Below are positions 1 through 8,617 of a stretch of 64,000 nt of DNA, one piece after another (the stretch's first letter is position 1; every line of letters starts with the position of its first letter). The position numbers and the translations under genes are program-made. This DNA comes from Amycolatopsis rubida (GTDB lineage Bacteria > Actinomycetota > Actinomycetes > Mycobacteriales > Pseudonocardiaceae): the NCBI RefSeq assembly GCF_900115345.1, contig NZ_FOWC01000009.1:62001-126000 (forward strand), written 5' to 3'. Under the pieces are notes generated by a model. The model made no database searches, was not told the DNA's origin, and saw only the letters and a list, made by a program, of their open reading frames with translations.

Positions 1-33
1 GTGTCGCCGCCAGGCGACGAGCCGCCCCCGACC

Positions 34-498
34 TCAGCAGTAAAACGCGCAAGTGGCCCCCACCGCCGACAACGACACAAAGAACCACACCAAGAAAATC
101 ACCGCCGGAATAGCCGCCAGGATCCCGCAAACCAGCCCGGCGATCCCCATCCCCTGCCCGGTCCACCCGGGCTTCCCGCCCTGCACCATCCCGGCCCACG
201 ACAGCCCGATCGCGGTAATCGCCGCGACCACGTCAAAGAACGGAACCCAGAAGAAGATCAACGCGACGATCCCGACCACCATCCCGGCGATCGCGAGCCC
301 GCTGGTCTTCAACGGCGCGCCCCCCGGATACGGAGCCGCATACGGCGCCCCGTACATCGGCGCTCCATAGGGTGCCGGCGCGTATCCCGGCGTGGGCGTG
401 GGCCCGGACGGATACCCAGGCGAGGGCACCGGCCCGGAAGGATGCCCCTGCGCCGGGTCCTGGCCGGGATAAGGCTGCTGCTGATAAGGGTCCGTCAT
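34..498 (-). CDS. DUF4190-type small membrane protein
   Basis: This gene encodes 154 residues. The first 60 or so are a low-complexity tail rich in Pro, Gly, Tyr and Gln (it begins MTDPYQQQPYPGQ). Two long hydrophobic hairpins follow: GLAIAGMVVGIVALIFFW near residue 67, and GIAGLVCGILAAIPAVIF near residue 115. This is the layout of actinobacterial DUF4190 proteins, which have a disordered cytosolic N-terminus and a two- to four-helix membrane domain. An AGGAG site lies about 8 bases before the ATG. It stands alone on its strand and no function is established for the family. The call is firm at family level only. Confidence 0.8.
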   Translation of the reverse strand: MTDPYQQQPYPGQDPAQGHPSGPVPSPGYPSGPTPTPGYAPAPYGAPMYGAPYAAPYPGGAPLKTSGLAIAGMVVGIVALIFFWVPFFDVVAAITAIGLSWAGMVQGGKPGWTGQGMGIAGLVCGILAAIPAVIFLVWFFVSLSAVGATCAFYC

Positions 499-589
499 GG
501 CTGCACTCCTGCTACGACTGTGGCGACGGTGAGTCGTCGGCGGCTAACGGCGAAACGCTACGCGCGGTCGCCGGTCGATGTGACGGTTT

Positions 590-1408
590 TCAGCCTTTCA
601 ACCCGGATTCGGTGACCCCGCGTACCAGATATCGCTGGAGGAACGCGAAGAGCGCCGCGATCGGCACGATCGACAGCAACGCGGCCAGGAACAGCAGGTT
701 CAGCTGCGGGTTCTGCGCGGTCAGCAGCCCGGACAGGGCGACCTGCACCGTCCACGAGTCCGGCGACTGCGCGATGATCAGCGGCCACAGGAACGCGTTC
801 CAGCTGCCGATCACGGTGATCACCGCGATCGCCGCGAAGAAGCCCCGCGAGTTCGGCACCACGATCTTGCGGAAGACGCCCCAGCGGGACAGGCCGTCAA
901 CGCGGCCGGCGTCTTCCAGTTCCTTCGGGAAGTCCAGGAAGTACTGCCGGAACAGGAAAACGCTGAACGCGCTGAACAGGCCGGGGATGACCAGGCCGCG
1001 GAAATCCGAGAGCCAGCCGAGCGTCGACACCACCACGAAACTCGGCACGAACGTCACCGACGTCGGGATCATCAGCGTCGCCAGCACCGCGTAGAACACC
1101 GGCTTCGAGTAGCGGTAGGGCACCCGCGCCAGGCCGTAGCCAGCGAGCGAGCACACCACCAGCAGGCCCACGGTTTGCAGCACCGCGACGACGACCGAGT
1201 TCACGATGCTGCGCGCGAACGGCACGTCCTGCTGGTCGAACAGCTTCGTGAAGTTCTCCCAGTGGATCTGCTTCGGCCACAGCGTCCAACCGGGCGCGGT
1301 GAGCTCCGCGCGCGAGGCGAGACCGTTGCGCAGCAACAGGTAGAACGGCAGCAGGAAGAGGATCGCGGACACGGCAAGCGCTGTCCAGCGAAGCACCGCG
1401 CGGATCAT
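590..1408 (-). CDS. Carbohydrate ABC transporter permease (MalG-like, inner membrane)
   Basis: This is a 272-residue integral membrane permease with about six hydrophobic segments. The EAA loop typical of MalG-type subunits reads ELEDAGRVDGLSRWGVFRKI around residue 170. With the preceding MalF-like subunit it would form the membrane channel of a sugar importer. Its ATG overlaps the stop of that upstream permease gene in an ATGA arrangement, so the two are probably translationally coupled. No ATPase gene is present here. Actinobacterial sugar importers often share one MsiK-type ATPase encoded elsewhere, so the absence is not surprising. The substrate cannot be read from the sequence. Confidence 0.92.
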   Translation of the reverse strand: MIRAVLRWTALAVSAILFLLPFYLLLRNGLASRAELTAPGWTLWPKQIHWENFTKLFDQQDVPFARSIVNSVVVAVLQTVGLLVVCSLAGYGLARVPYRYSKPVFYAVLATLMIPTSVTFVPSFVVVSTLGWLSDFRGLVIPGLFSAFSVFLFRQYFLDFPKELEDAGRVDGLSRWGVFRKIVVPNSRGFFAAIAVITVIGSWNAFLWPLIIAQSPDSWTVQVALSGLLTAQNPQLNLLFLAALLSIVPIAALFAFLQRYLVRGVTESGLKG

Positions 1409-2316
1409 GTCGCGCTCCGATCGAACCGGAAAAGCTTGCCCTGGAGGAGAGTCACCGCGGCGATCAGCAGCGCCAGGATGATCGCGCCCGCGCTGCCGCG
1501 GCCAAGATCCTGGCCGCCGGAGCCGAGGGAGGTGTAGTAGAGGTACACCAGCGGCGGCCGCGCGAACGGCGGGTAACCCCGGGAATCACCCATGATGTTG
1601 TAGAACTCGTCGAACGCCTGATAGGCGTTGATCAGATTCAGCAGCAGCACGGCCACCGACGTCGCGCGCAGCTGCGGCAGCGTGATGTGCCGGAAAACCT
1701 GCCAACCCGGCTTCGCGCCGTCGAGCCACGCCGCTTCGTACAGATGCCGCGGAATCCGCTGCAGCGCGGCGAGGAACAGGATCATGTAGAAGCCGAGCTG
1801 TAGCCACAGCCGGGCGGTCACCAGCACGACCCAGTACAGCGGCGGGTGCACGGTGCCGGTCCACGCCACCGGGTCGATGCCGAAGACGCCGAGCACGGTG
1901 TTCGCGAGACCGTAGCGGACGCCGGAGAACAGCGACGTCTTCCAGATCAGCGACGCCACCACGTACGAGCACGCGAAGGGCAGGAAGAACACCGAACGGA
2001 AGAACGCCTTCGCGAACCGAAGCTGGTTCACGCCGACCGCCAAGGCCAGCGACAGCACGAACGTCAGCGGCACGATGAACAGGGCGAACACGCTGAACGT
2101 GCCGAGGCTCGCGACGAACGGGCCGTCGGAGAGCATGTGCGCGTAGTTGTCCAGTCCGACGAAGACGCTGGGGGTGACTGTGTTGCGCGCGTCGAAGAAC
2201 GACAGGTACAGGCTCCACCCGATCGGCACGTAGGCGAAGATCGCCAGGCCGAGCACGAACGGGCCCACGAACCCCCAGAACGCCAGCGTGTCCCGGGTTT
2301 TCCGGGACAGTCTCAT
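1405..2316 (-). CDS. Carbohydrate ABC transporter permease (MalF-like, inner membrane)
   Basis: This gene encodes 303 residues. I start it at the ATG giving MRLSRKTRDTLAFWGF because that codon overlaps the stop of the binding-protein gene (ATGA at 2313-2316). The frame stays open much further upstream, but only by running antisense-like through its neighbour. The protein has six or so membrane helices. It carries the EAA motif EAAWLDGAKPGWQVFRHITL in the cytoplasmic loop that contacts the ATPase. It is the middle gene of the operon binding protein, MalF, MalG and would pair with the 590-1408 product to import a sugar. Confidence 0.92.
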   Translation of the reverse strand: MRLSRKTRDTLAFWGFVGPFVLGLAIFAYVPIGWSLYLSFFDARNTVTPSVFVGLDNYAHMLSDGPFVASLGTFSVFALFIVPLTFVLSLALAVGVNQLRFAKAFFRSVFFLPFACSYVVASLIWKTSLFSGVRYGLANTVLGVFGIDPVAWTGTVHPPLYWVVLVTARLWLQLGFYMILFLAALQRIPRHLYEAAWLDGAKPGWQVFRHITLPQLRATSVAVLLLNLINAYQAFDEFYNIMGDSRGYPPFARPPLVYLYYTSLGSGGQDLGRGSAGAIILALLIAAVTLLQGKLFRFDRSAT

Positions 2317-3617
2317 CCGAACAGGCGTTTCAGCTCGGACTGCGCGACGGTGACCGCGGCCTTCGTCTGCGCCACCGGGTCCGCGCCCTCCTTGGCGATC
2401 TTCGCGACCGCGTCCGACAGCGCGGTGTTCGACGTCTGCGTCCACACTGGACCGCCGATGAGGTGGCTGTTCTCCTTGACGAACTTCACCACGTCCGCGG
2501 CCGGACCGCTTTGCAGCGTCTGCGCCTTGTCGATCAGGCTCTGCCGGGCGGGCACGTGGAAGCCGTAGCGGGTGGCGAACTCCAGCTGGCTGTCGGTCTG
2601 GTCGATCCACAGCCACTTCACGAACGCCTTGGCCTCGTTGACGTGCGCGCTCTTCGCGTTGACCATCGCGCCGTACGCGCCGACCGGGACCGACGGCTTG
2701 CCGCTGTCGTCCAGCTTCGGGAACGGCAGCACGCCGAAGTCGTCGTTGAGCGCGTCGCGGATCTTCGGGACGTTCCAAAGCCCGGTCCACTGCATCGCGC
2801 AGAGCCCGTCGACGAACGCGCCAGGATCCGACCAGTCGGCGGGCGCACCGAGCAGCAGGGAACCGTTGGTGTTCAACGTGTGCAGCTTGCCGAACGCGGC
2901 GGCCGCGCGCGGATCGTCGAAGCCGACCTCGCGGTTGTTGTTCTTCAGGTAGTCCAGCCCGGCCGACCACAGCAGCGGTCCGGTGAGCGTGCCGACGCCG
3001 CCGTCATTGCCCGCGAAGAACCCCTTCACGCCGTCCTTCGACAGCTTGCTCGCGGCGTCGATCAGCTCGTCCACGGTCTGCGGCGGCTGCACACCGGCGG
3101 CCTGCAGCATGCTCTTGCGGTAGAAGAGGACCTGGGTGTCGGTGGCCTGCGGAATGCCGTAGACCTTGCCCTCCACGGTCTGCGCGGCGAGCACGGCAGG
3201 GCTGAAGTCGTTCTTGACCGGCCCGATGATGTCGTCGAGCGGCACCACCTGGTTCTGCCGGACCCAGTCGATCTTCACCTGCGCCTCGAACACGTCCGGC
3301 ACCGGGCTGTTCTGCAGCGCGGTGACGATCTTCGAGTCGTAGTCGCCGGGGTTCCACACCACGTTGACCTTCGCGGCCGGGTAGCTGGCCGCGTAGTTCT
3401 TGACGGCTTGCTGCACGCCGTCTTCGCCGTAGGCGTGGTACCACTGCTGCAGCGTGACCTTCGGGGCCTGCGACGGGGTCGAGGCTCCCGCCGACATCGC
3501 CGTGGACGGCGGCGGATCCCCGGGACGCCCGGTGTTCGACCCGCACGCGGCCGCGACCGCGCCCACCGCCGCCGTTCCCGCCAACGACAGGAACGACCTC
3601 CTGCTCCGCTGCTGCAT
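2313..3617 (-). CDS. ABC transporter extracellular solute-binding lipoprotein
   Basis: This 434-residue substrate-binding protein heads the sugar-import operon. I choose the ATG at 3617 because GGAGGAGAA lies eight bases before it and the product opens with MQQRSRRSFLSLAG. That is a twin-arginine signal ending in a lipobox (AVAAACGS), so the mature protein should be lipid-anchored outside the membrane. An upstream start at 3662 would add 15 residues that break the signal peptide. The rest is a typical family 1 carbohydrate-binding fold (for example QQWYHAYGEDGVQQ near the start of the mature domain). The ligand is not predictable here. Confidence 0.9.
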   Translation of the reverse strand: MQQRSRRSFLSLAGTAAVGAVAAACGSNTGRPGDPPPSTAMSAGASTPSQAPKVTLQQWYHAYGEDGVQQAVKNYAASYPAAKVNVVWNPGDYDSKIVTALQNSPVPDVFEAQVKIDWVRQNQVVPLDDIIGPVKNDFSPAVLAAQTVEGKVYGIPQATDTQVLFYRKSMLQAAGVQPPQTVDELIDAASKLSKDGVKGFFAGNDGGVGTLTGPLLWSAGLDYLKNNNREVGFDDPRAAAAFGKLHTLNTNGSLLLGAPADWSDPGAFVDGLCAMQWTGLWNVPKIRDALNDDFGVLPFPKLDDSGKPSVPVGAYGAMVNAKSAHVNEAKAFVKWLWIDQTDSQLEFATRYGFHVPARQSLIDKAQTLQSGPAADVVKFVKENSHLIGGPVWTQTSNTALSDAVAKIAKEGADPVAQTKAAVTVAQSELKRLFG

Positions 3618-3638
3618 CCCCAGTTCTCCTCCGACGTG

Positions 3639-3689
3639 CTGGGAAGGGCTCCTTGCGTGCACCAGATTTCCGTACGAAGCCCTTCCCAG
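3639..3689. terminator. Perfect 12-bp inverted repeat between acyl-CoA ligase and ABC operon
   Basis: CTGGGAAGGGCT at 3639-3650 is repeated exactly in reverse complement at 3678-3689, with a 27-base loop. It lies after the stop of the leftward acyl-CoA ligase gene and just upstream of the ribosome site of the binding-protein gene. It could end the ligase transcript or be a leader hairpin or operator for the sugar operon. No T-tract follows. Confidence 0.5.
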
Positions 3690-3716
3690 GCCGACAACTC
3701 GCCGGAGATTTACCGC

Positions 3717-5357
3717 TCAGAGGTGTGAGATGTCGAGCTTTCCCTCGGAGTAGGACGCGCGCAGCCGCTTCTTGTCGAACTTGCCGACACTCGTCTTGGG
3801 CACCTCCTCCACGAACGTCCAGTTCTCCGGCAGCTGCCACTTCGCGACCTTGCCCGACAGGTACTCGCGCAGTTCTTCAGCGGTGACCTGCTGGCCCTCC
3901 CGCACCACGACGGCGACCAGCGGGCGTTCGTCCCATTTCTCGTCCGGGATGCCGACGACCGCCGCCTCGGCTACCGCCGGATGGCCCATCACGGCGTTCT
4001 CCAGGTCCACCGACGAGATCCATTCGCCGCCGGACTTGATCACGTCCTTGGCGCGGTCGGTCAGCGTCAGGAAGCCGTCCGGGCTGATCTTGCCGACGTC
4101 ACCCGTGCGCAGCCAGCCGTCGTGGAACTTCTCCGGGTCAGGCGTGGGAGCACCGTCCGATCCTCCGTAGTAACTCCCCGCGATCCACGGACCGGACACC
4201 TCCAGCTCGCCGACCGCCTCGTTGTCCCACGGCAGTTCCTCGCCGTCGTCGTCGATCAGCCGGGCCGCCACGGACGCCGGGAACCGGCCCTGGGTGTAGC
4301 GGTAGGCCCAGCGCTCCTCTCCGGTCGCGCTGGCGGGCGGACGCGCGACGCTGCCCAGCGGCGACGTCTCGGTCATGCCCCACGCGTGCAGGATCGGCAC
4401 GTCGTAGCGCTCCTCGAAGGCGTGCATCAGCGACGGCGGCGCGGCCGATCCGCCGACGACCACCTCGCGCACGTGGCTGATGTCCTGCGGGTTCGCGTCC
4501 AGGTGTGCGAGCAGGCCCTGCCAGATCGTCGGCACCGCGGCGGCGAAGGTCGGCTTCTCCGCGGCCAGCAGCGCCGCGATCGGAGCCGGCTGCAGGAACC
4601 GGTCCGGCATCAGCAGCGAGGCTCCGACCATCATCGCCGCGTACGGCAGGCCCCACGACATCGCGTGGAACATCGGCACGATCGCCAGCGCCAGGTCTTC
4701 CTGGGCGAGCCGCATGCTGTCGGTCATGCAGACCTGCATCGAGTGCAGCCAGATCGACCGGTGCGAGTAGACGACGCCCTTCGGGTCGCCGGTGGTGCCG
4801 GAGGTGTAACACATCGCGGCGGCGGCCCGCTCGTCGATCTCCGGCCAGTCGAACTCGTCGGACTGCTTGGCCAGCAGCTCGTCGTAGGAGTGCACGGTGA
4901 TGCCCTCGGGCGCGGTCAGCGCGGACGCGTGGCCGTTGGCCACGATCACGTGCTTGACCGTCTTCATCCCCGGCAGGTTGCTCGCCAGCAGCGGCACGAG
5001 CGTGCCGTCGACGATGACGACGTGGTCCTCCGCGTGGTTCGCCACGAAGACCAGCTGTTCGGGGAACAGCCGGATGTTCAGCGTGTGCAGCACCGCGCCC
5101 ATGGCGGGCACCGCGAGGTAGGCGGCGAGGTGCTCGGCGTTGTTCCACATGAACGTGCCGACCCGCTGGTCGCCGGTGACGCCGAGACCGCGCAGCGCGT
5201 TCGCCAGCCGGGCGGCGTGCCTGCCGAGCTCCGCATAGGTCTCCCGGCGGGCTTCTGAACCGGTCCAGGTGACGACTTCGCTCTTCGCGTGCACCTTCGT
5301 GCCGTGGCGCAGCAGCTTCGCGAGCGACAGCTGTCCGTCCTGCATCGTGCTCAACAT
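3717..5357 (-). CDS. Fatty-acyl-CoA synthetase (AMP-forming)
   Basis: This gene encodes 546 residues from the ATG at 5357 (MLSTMQDGQLSLAKLL), which has GGGAG seven bases before it. It belongs to the ANL adenylating superfamily. The P-loop-like motif YTSGTTGDPKGVVYSH, the A5-type motif HAWGMTETSPLG, the ATP/ribose contact DGWLRTGDVG and the C-terminal catalytic Lys region SVGKFDKKRL are all present. It would activate a medium- or long-chain carboxylic acid to its CoA thioester. The gene is single and the acid chain length cannot be read from the sequence. The open frame continues upstream to 5567 but without a good ribosome site. Confidence 0.9.
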   Translation of the reverse strand: MLSTMQDGQLSLAKLLRHGTKVHAKSEVVTWTGSEARRETYAELGRHAARLANALRGLGVTGDQRVGTFMWNNAEHLAAYLAVPAMGAVLHTLNIRLFPEQLVFVANHAEDHVVIVDGTLVPLLASNLPGMKTVKHVIVANGHASALTAPEGITVHSYDELLAKQSDEFDWPEIDERAAAAMCYTSGTTGDPKGVVYSHRSIWLHSMQVCMTDSMRLAQEDLALAIVPMFHAMSWGLPYAAMMVGASLLMPDRFLQPAPIAALLAAEKPTFAAAVPTIWQGLLAHLDANPQDISHVREVVVGGSAAPPSLMHAFEERYDVPILHAWGMTETSPLGSVARPPASATGEERWAYRYTQGRFPASVAARLIDDDGEELPWDNEAVGELEVSGPWIAGSYYGGSDGAPTPDPEKFHDGWLRTGDVGKISPDGFLTLTDRAKDVIKSGGEWISSVDLENAVMGHPAVAEAAVVGIPDEKWDERPLVAVVVREGQQVTAEELREYLSGKVAKWQLPENWTFVEEVPKTSVGKFDKKRLRASYSEGKLDISHL

Positions 5358-5818
5358 GGGTGACTCCCGTGGTGCTCGTTCGCCGGTGAACTGGGGTGCG
5401 CCCGACTCTAATGCGGATCCGCCGGATCGGGCACGAACAAGTTCGGTCACGGCTTGTCGGCCCTCTCCCGCCATCGGGTGGCGGCCGCGCGCTTTCATGA
5501 TCCACTTCTGTCGCGATTCCTGTTGCGAGACAAGAAAATGCGTTGTGTTAACTGCGTCGAAATACACTCCCGTTCGGGTGAGGTAATGGGGGCGGAAATG
5601 AGCCCTCTGAGGCCGTTTTCACAGGTCGCGAGGGGTCCCCTCGCGCAGGTCCGCCGCGCCCGTCGACGGGTGATAAGTGCGTGTCGGTTGCGCGTACTGC
5701 GGGCACGTGGCGTTTACTGGGGCCGTGGTAAGTGACGGCTGGCCAGCGCTTGCAGCTGCAAGCATCGGCTGAGACCGTCGGCCGCGAAAGCGGAGACCTG
5801 AGAGGAAAGGACATTACG
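5358..5818. other. Divergent intergenic region between acyl-CoA ligase and mIHF
   Basis: No gene is visible in these 461 bases. The stretch around 5515-5575 is unusually AT-rich for the window and probably carries promoters. CGCGAGGGG at 5627-5635 and CCCCTCGCG at 5637-5645 form a perfect 9-bp palindrome around one base, about 175 bases before mIHF. It is a candidate operator or hairpin. Confidence 0.5.
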
Positions 5819-6130
5819 TTGGCTCTGCCCACGTTGACTCCGGAGCAGCGCGCCGAGGCCCTCGCCAAGGCGGCAGAGGCTCGTAAGGCGCGTTCGGAGC
5901 TGCTCGCTTCGATCAAGTCCGGCAAGGAGAGCATCGAGTCGGTGCTCAAGCGGGCCAAGGAGAACAAGACCGTCGGCAAGACGAAGGTCACGCAGCTTCT
6001 CAAGGCGGTGCCCGGCCTGGGCGCGGTCAAGGTCGCCGCGCTGCTCGAGCAGGCGGGGATCGACCCCGACCGCCGGGCCGCTGGCCTGGGCGAACGGCAG
6101 CGCGAAGCGCTGATCGACGCGCTCAAGTAA
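5819..6130 (+). CDS. mihF: Actinobacterial integration host factor (mIHF), nucleoid protein
   Basis: This gene encodes 103 residues starting at TTG 5819 (MALPTLTPEQRAEALAKA), preceded by AGGAAAGG. The frame stays open upstream to 5732, but the family begins at this motif. The charged helical N-terminus (EARKARSELL) and the helix-two-turn-helix region (TKVTQLLKAVPGLGAVKVAA) match mIHF, an essential DNA-bending protein of mycobacteria and Streptomyces that is unrelated in sequence to E. coli IHF. It acts on the chromosome and is usually found near gmk. Here its right neighbour is isochorismate synthase, so the usual context is not seen. Confidence 0.93.
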   Translation: MALPTLTPEQRAEALAKAAEARKARSELLASIKSGKESIESVLKRAKENKTVGKTKVTQLLKAVPGLGAVKVAALLEQAGIDPDRRAAGLGERQREALIDALK

Positions 6131-6224
6131 CGCTGATCCGGCGGCCGCGGGGAAGGTGTGCGCGAAGGTGTTGCACCGACGACACTTTCCCCGCGGCGCT
6201 CCCGGATCCTGAGACGCTGGTGGA

Positions 6225-7391
6225 GTGACGACCAGTACCGAGCCGGCGACCCCGGCCGAGACCACCGTCCGCTACCAGCGTGGCGACTTCCTGTTCGCGA
6301 CCGCCCGGCGTGCCCTGCTCGCCCGCGGTGCGCTCGGGACCGTCACCGACGCCGACCCTCGCCGCCTCGCCCGTTCGGCAGCCGCTGAGCTGGCCCGTTC
6401 CGGCGTGCCGCTCGCCGTCGGCGTGCTGCCGTTCGACACCGGACCCGGCGCTGCCTCACCGGGGCACCTCGTGCTGCCCCGGACCGTGCATCGCGCCCAG
6501 GCCGGCTCCGAGACCCCGGTCGCGCCGCCCTCCGTCGACCTGCCCGCCCCGGCGGCCACCCGGCGGCTTCCGTCCGCCGACGGCCACCGCGAGAACGTGC
6601 GGGCGGCCGTCAACGCTCTGCGCGACCGCGACCTGCGCAAAGCCGTGCTGGCCCGCGCGCTGGAGCTGGAATTCGACGCGCCGATCCCGGTCGAGGGGAT
6701 CGTGCGCAACCTCGCCCGCGGCAACCCGCGCCACTTCACTTACGCCGCCGAACTGCCCGGCGGCCGCACCCTCGTCGGGGCCACCCCTGAGCTGCTGCTT
6801 TCCCGGGCGGGCGACTCTGTGTTCACGACCCCGCACGCCGGGTCGATGCCGCGTTCGGCCGACCCGGAGACCGACCGGGCCAACGGCGCAGCCCTCCTCG
6901 CGTCCGCGAAGGACCGGGAAGAACACGACCTGGTGATCGACTACGTGATCGAGTCGCTGCGGCCGTTCTGCCGCGGGCTCGACGTCCCGGCCGGTCCTGA
7001 GCTGGTCTCCACGCCCGCCATCTGGCACCTGCGGACGTCCATCACCGGCGAACTGGCGGACCGCTCAGTGACCGCCCTCGACCTCGCCGCCGCGATGCAC
7101 CCGACCCCGGCGGTCTGCGGCACCCCGACCGTCGCCGCGCGCGACCTGGTGCAGGAACTGGAGCCGTTCGACCGCGGTTACTACGCGGGCGCGATCGGCT
7201 GGGTCGACGCGGCGGGAGACGGCGAATGGGCCGTCGCGATCCGGTGCGCCGAGGTGGCCGAGACGTCGATGCGGCTCTTCGCGGGCGGTGGCATCGTGCC
7301 CGCGTCGGACCCGGACACCGAGTACCAGGAGACGATCGCGAAGTTCCGCACGCTGCTCGGCGCGATGGGGCTGGACGACAGCGCGTCGTGA
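6225..7391 (+). CDS. Isochorismate synthase
   Basis: This is a 388-residue chorismate-binding enzyme starting at GTG 6225. The C-terminal half holds the family signatures: RKAVLARALEL near residue 138, FTTPHAGSMPRSADPETD near 205, HPTPAVCGTP near 290 and the metal-binding end FAGGGIVPASDPDTEYQET near 362. It should convert chorismate to isochorismate, the entry to salicylate, dihydroxybenzoate or menaquinone. No other siderophore gene is adjacent, but a phosphopantetheinyl transferase is convergent next door and a DtxR-type metal regulator lies 7 kb away. Its stop codon is inside the terminator stem at 7387-7428. Confidence 0.88.
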   Translation: MTTSTEPATPAETTVRYQRGDFLFATARRALLARGALGTVTDADPRRLARSAAAELARSGVPLAVGVLPFDTGPGAASPGHLVLPRTVHRAQAGSETPVAPPSVDLPAPAATRRLPSADGHRENVRAAVNALRDRDLRKAVLARALELEFDAPIPVEGIVRNLARGNPRHFTYAAELPGGRTLVGATPELLLSRAGDSVFTTPHAGSMPRSADPETDRANGAALLASAKDREEHDLVIDYVIESLRPFCRGLDVPAGPELVSTPAIWHLRTSITGELADRSVTALDLAAAMHPTPAVCGTPTVAARDLVQELEPFDRGYYAGAIGWVDAAGDGEWAVAIRCAEVAETSMRLFAGGGIVPASDPDTEYQETIAKFRTLLGAMGLDDSAS

Positions 7392-7428
7392 GTGGTTGTG
7401 CCGGTGAGAACCGGCACAACCACTCACG
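7387..7428. terminator. Bidirectional terminator, 19-bp perfect stem, 4-base loop
   Basis: The left arm 7387-7405 (CGTGAGTGGTTGTGCCGGT) is perfectly complementary to 7410-7428 around the loop GAGA. It sits between the convergent isochorismate synthase and phosphopantetheinyl transferase genes. The TGA of the synthase (7389-7391) lies in the stem. A sister element with the same 19-4-19 geometry is at 32092-32133. Confidence 0.85.
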
Positions 7429-7432
7429 AGCT

Positions 7433-8128
7433 TTACGGCAGCCAGCGCTCCTCAGTCACGCTCAGGCTGCCTGTCGTCAACGCCGCCACCGCCGCCCGGT
7501 GCCCGTCAGCCGCCTTGAGGTCGGCGAGCCGGGTTCGCGCCGGGTCGAGTGCCTCGTCACCGGACGCGACCAGCTCGGCCGGGGCGTCATAGCGGGAGAA
7601 CGTGATGCTCTGCAGCGGGATCTTCAGCCCCTTGCCGGTGGCCTTCATCACCGCTTCCTTACGCGTCCAGTAGATGAAGAAGGCTGCCGAACGCTCCTCG
7701 TCCGACAGGCCCGCGACGGCTTCCCGCTCGGCCGGGCTCAGCGCGTACTCCACGAGCGAGGCGTCCGCCTTGCGGCTGGCGGTTTCGACGTCAAGGCCTA
7801 CCGGCACGCCGTCAGCGACCGCGAGACCGATCAGATTGCCCGAATGCGAGATCGACAGCACGAGGTCCGAACCCGGCACGCGCGGACGGCCGTGCGGTTT
7901 GCCGCAGTCGTCGCAGGTCGCGTCGAAGCGCACGGACTCCGCCGCACCCCCGAGCCGTTCCGCGGCGAGGGTCTTCGCGAGCACCCGGCCGGTCAGGAAG
8001 CGGCGCTGGTCGATTTCGAGCCGGTACGCGTCGTAGCGGCCGCGCTCCAACTCGTCCAGCAGCTTCAGGTAGCGGTCCTCCGCAGGCAGCGGTTCGGACC
8101 AGCGCACCACGATTTCGGTCACCGGCAT
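7433..8128 (-). CDS. 4'-phosphopantetheinyl transferase (Sfp-type)
   Basis: This gene encodes 231 residues from the ATG at 8128 (MPVTEIVVRWSEPL), directly after GAGGGAGG. It shows the Sfp-type magnesium motif PVGLDVETAS near residue 125 and the catalytic signature WTRKEAVMKATGKG near residue 170. It transfers 4'-phosphopantetheine from CoA to carrier-protein serines of polyketide, peptide or fatty-acid synthases. No such synthase is in the window, so it probably serves the genome at large. It is convergent with isochorismate synthase and shares its terminator. Confidence 0.9.
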   Translation of the reverse strand: MPVTEIVVRWSEPLPAEDRYLKLLDELERGRYDAYRLEIDQRRFLTGRVLAKTLAAERLGGAAESVRFDATCDDCGKPHGRPRVPGSDLVLSISHSGNLIGLAVADGVPVGLDVETASRKADASLVEYALSPAEREAVAGLSDEERSAAFFIYWTRKEAVMKATGKGLKIPLQSITFSRYDAPAELVASGDEALDPARTRLADLKAADGHRAAVAALTTGSLSVTEERWLP

Positions 8129-8198
8129 ACCCTCCCTCGTCCGCCTCCGATCTTGCCGGGGTGCGCAGCGGTTTGTCATGCCCCTATCTCCAAACGCG

Positions 8199-8233
8199 GC
8201 GAAGGCCCCCTCGGAGTCCGAGAGGGCCTTCGC
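8199..8233. terminator. Strong hairpin terminator
   Basis: The arms 8199-8214 and 8218-8233 form a 16-bp stem with one mismatch and a three-base loop (core GCGAAGGCCC / GGGCCTTCGC). It lies 18 bases past the stop of the leftward small gene ending at 8251, so it is most likely that gene's terminator. Confidence 0.75.
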
Positions 8234-8250
8234 GGCGTGGATGACGAGTG

Positions 8251-8571
8251 CTACTTCTTGTTGCGCATTGCGATGGGGACCCCGGCTAGGTCCTCCTCAT
8301 TGCAAAGCAGCTTCACGTCGTAGTAGGGCGAACCCTGTCGCTCGTCGTAGTCTAGGTGGATCGCGAGGACGTCGAGCGGTTCTCCCAGCCACTCCTGCGC
8401 TTGGCGCAGCCATACTGCACAGCGCTCAAGCGCGCTGGGCAGGTCGTCGTCACGAAACTCGACTGGTCGATACGGCACGTCCTGGACCTGATCGCGCGGG
8501 TTTGAAGGCGCGGGCAGGCCAGGGGAGAGACCCGAGTCGTCCAGTTCGAGTTGGATCGTTTGCTCAGTCAC
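8251..8571 (-). CDS. Hypothetical protein, 106 residues
   Basis: I do not recognise this protein. The GTG at 8571 (start MTEQTIQLELDDSGL, behind GAAGGG) is preferred over an upstream ATG at 8691 because the added N-terminus would overlap the TetR gene and looks like antisense coding. The C-terminal half is well ordered: a helix with RCAVWLRQAQEWLGEPL, then a strand-rich region with AIHLDYDERQGSPYYDVKLL. The very end is basic (AMRNKK). A strong hairpin follows the stop, so this is likely a real single-gene unit. No function is proposed. Confidence 0.6.
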   Translation of the reverse strand: MTEQTIQLELDDSGLSPGLPAPSNPRDQVQDVPYRPVEFRDDDLPSALERCAVWLRQAQEWLGEPLDVLAIHLDYDERQGSPYYDVKLLCNEEDLAGVPIAMRNKK

Positions 8572-8617
8572 CCTTCGAGCGTCCCCCACGTTCGCCGTCT
8601 GAGCAAGGCGTATGGCC

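Noticed and set aside
1..615. A 204-residue open frame on the plus strand at the window start
   Set aside because: It is Pro/Arg-rich antisense to the DUF4190 gene, with no start signal. This is typical of high-GC shadow frames.
590..3617. Absence of an ATPase gene in the sugar ABC operon as an anomaly
   Set aside because: Actinobacterial carbohydrate importers commonly share one ATPase encoded elsewhere.
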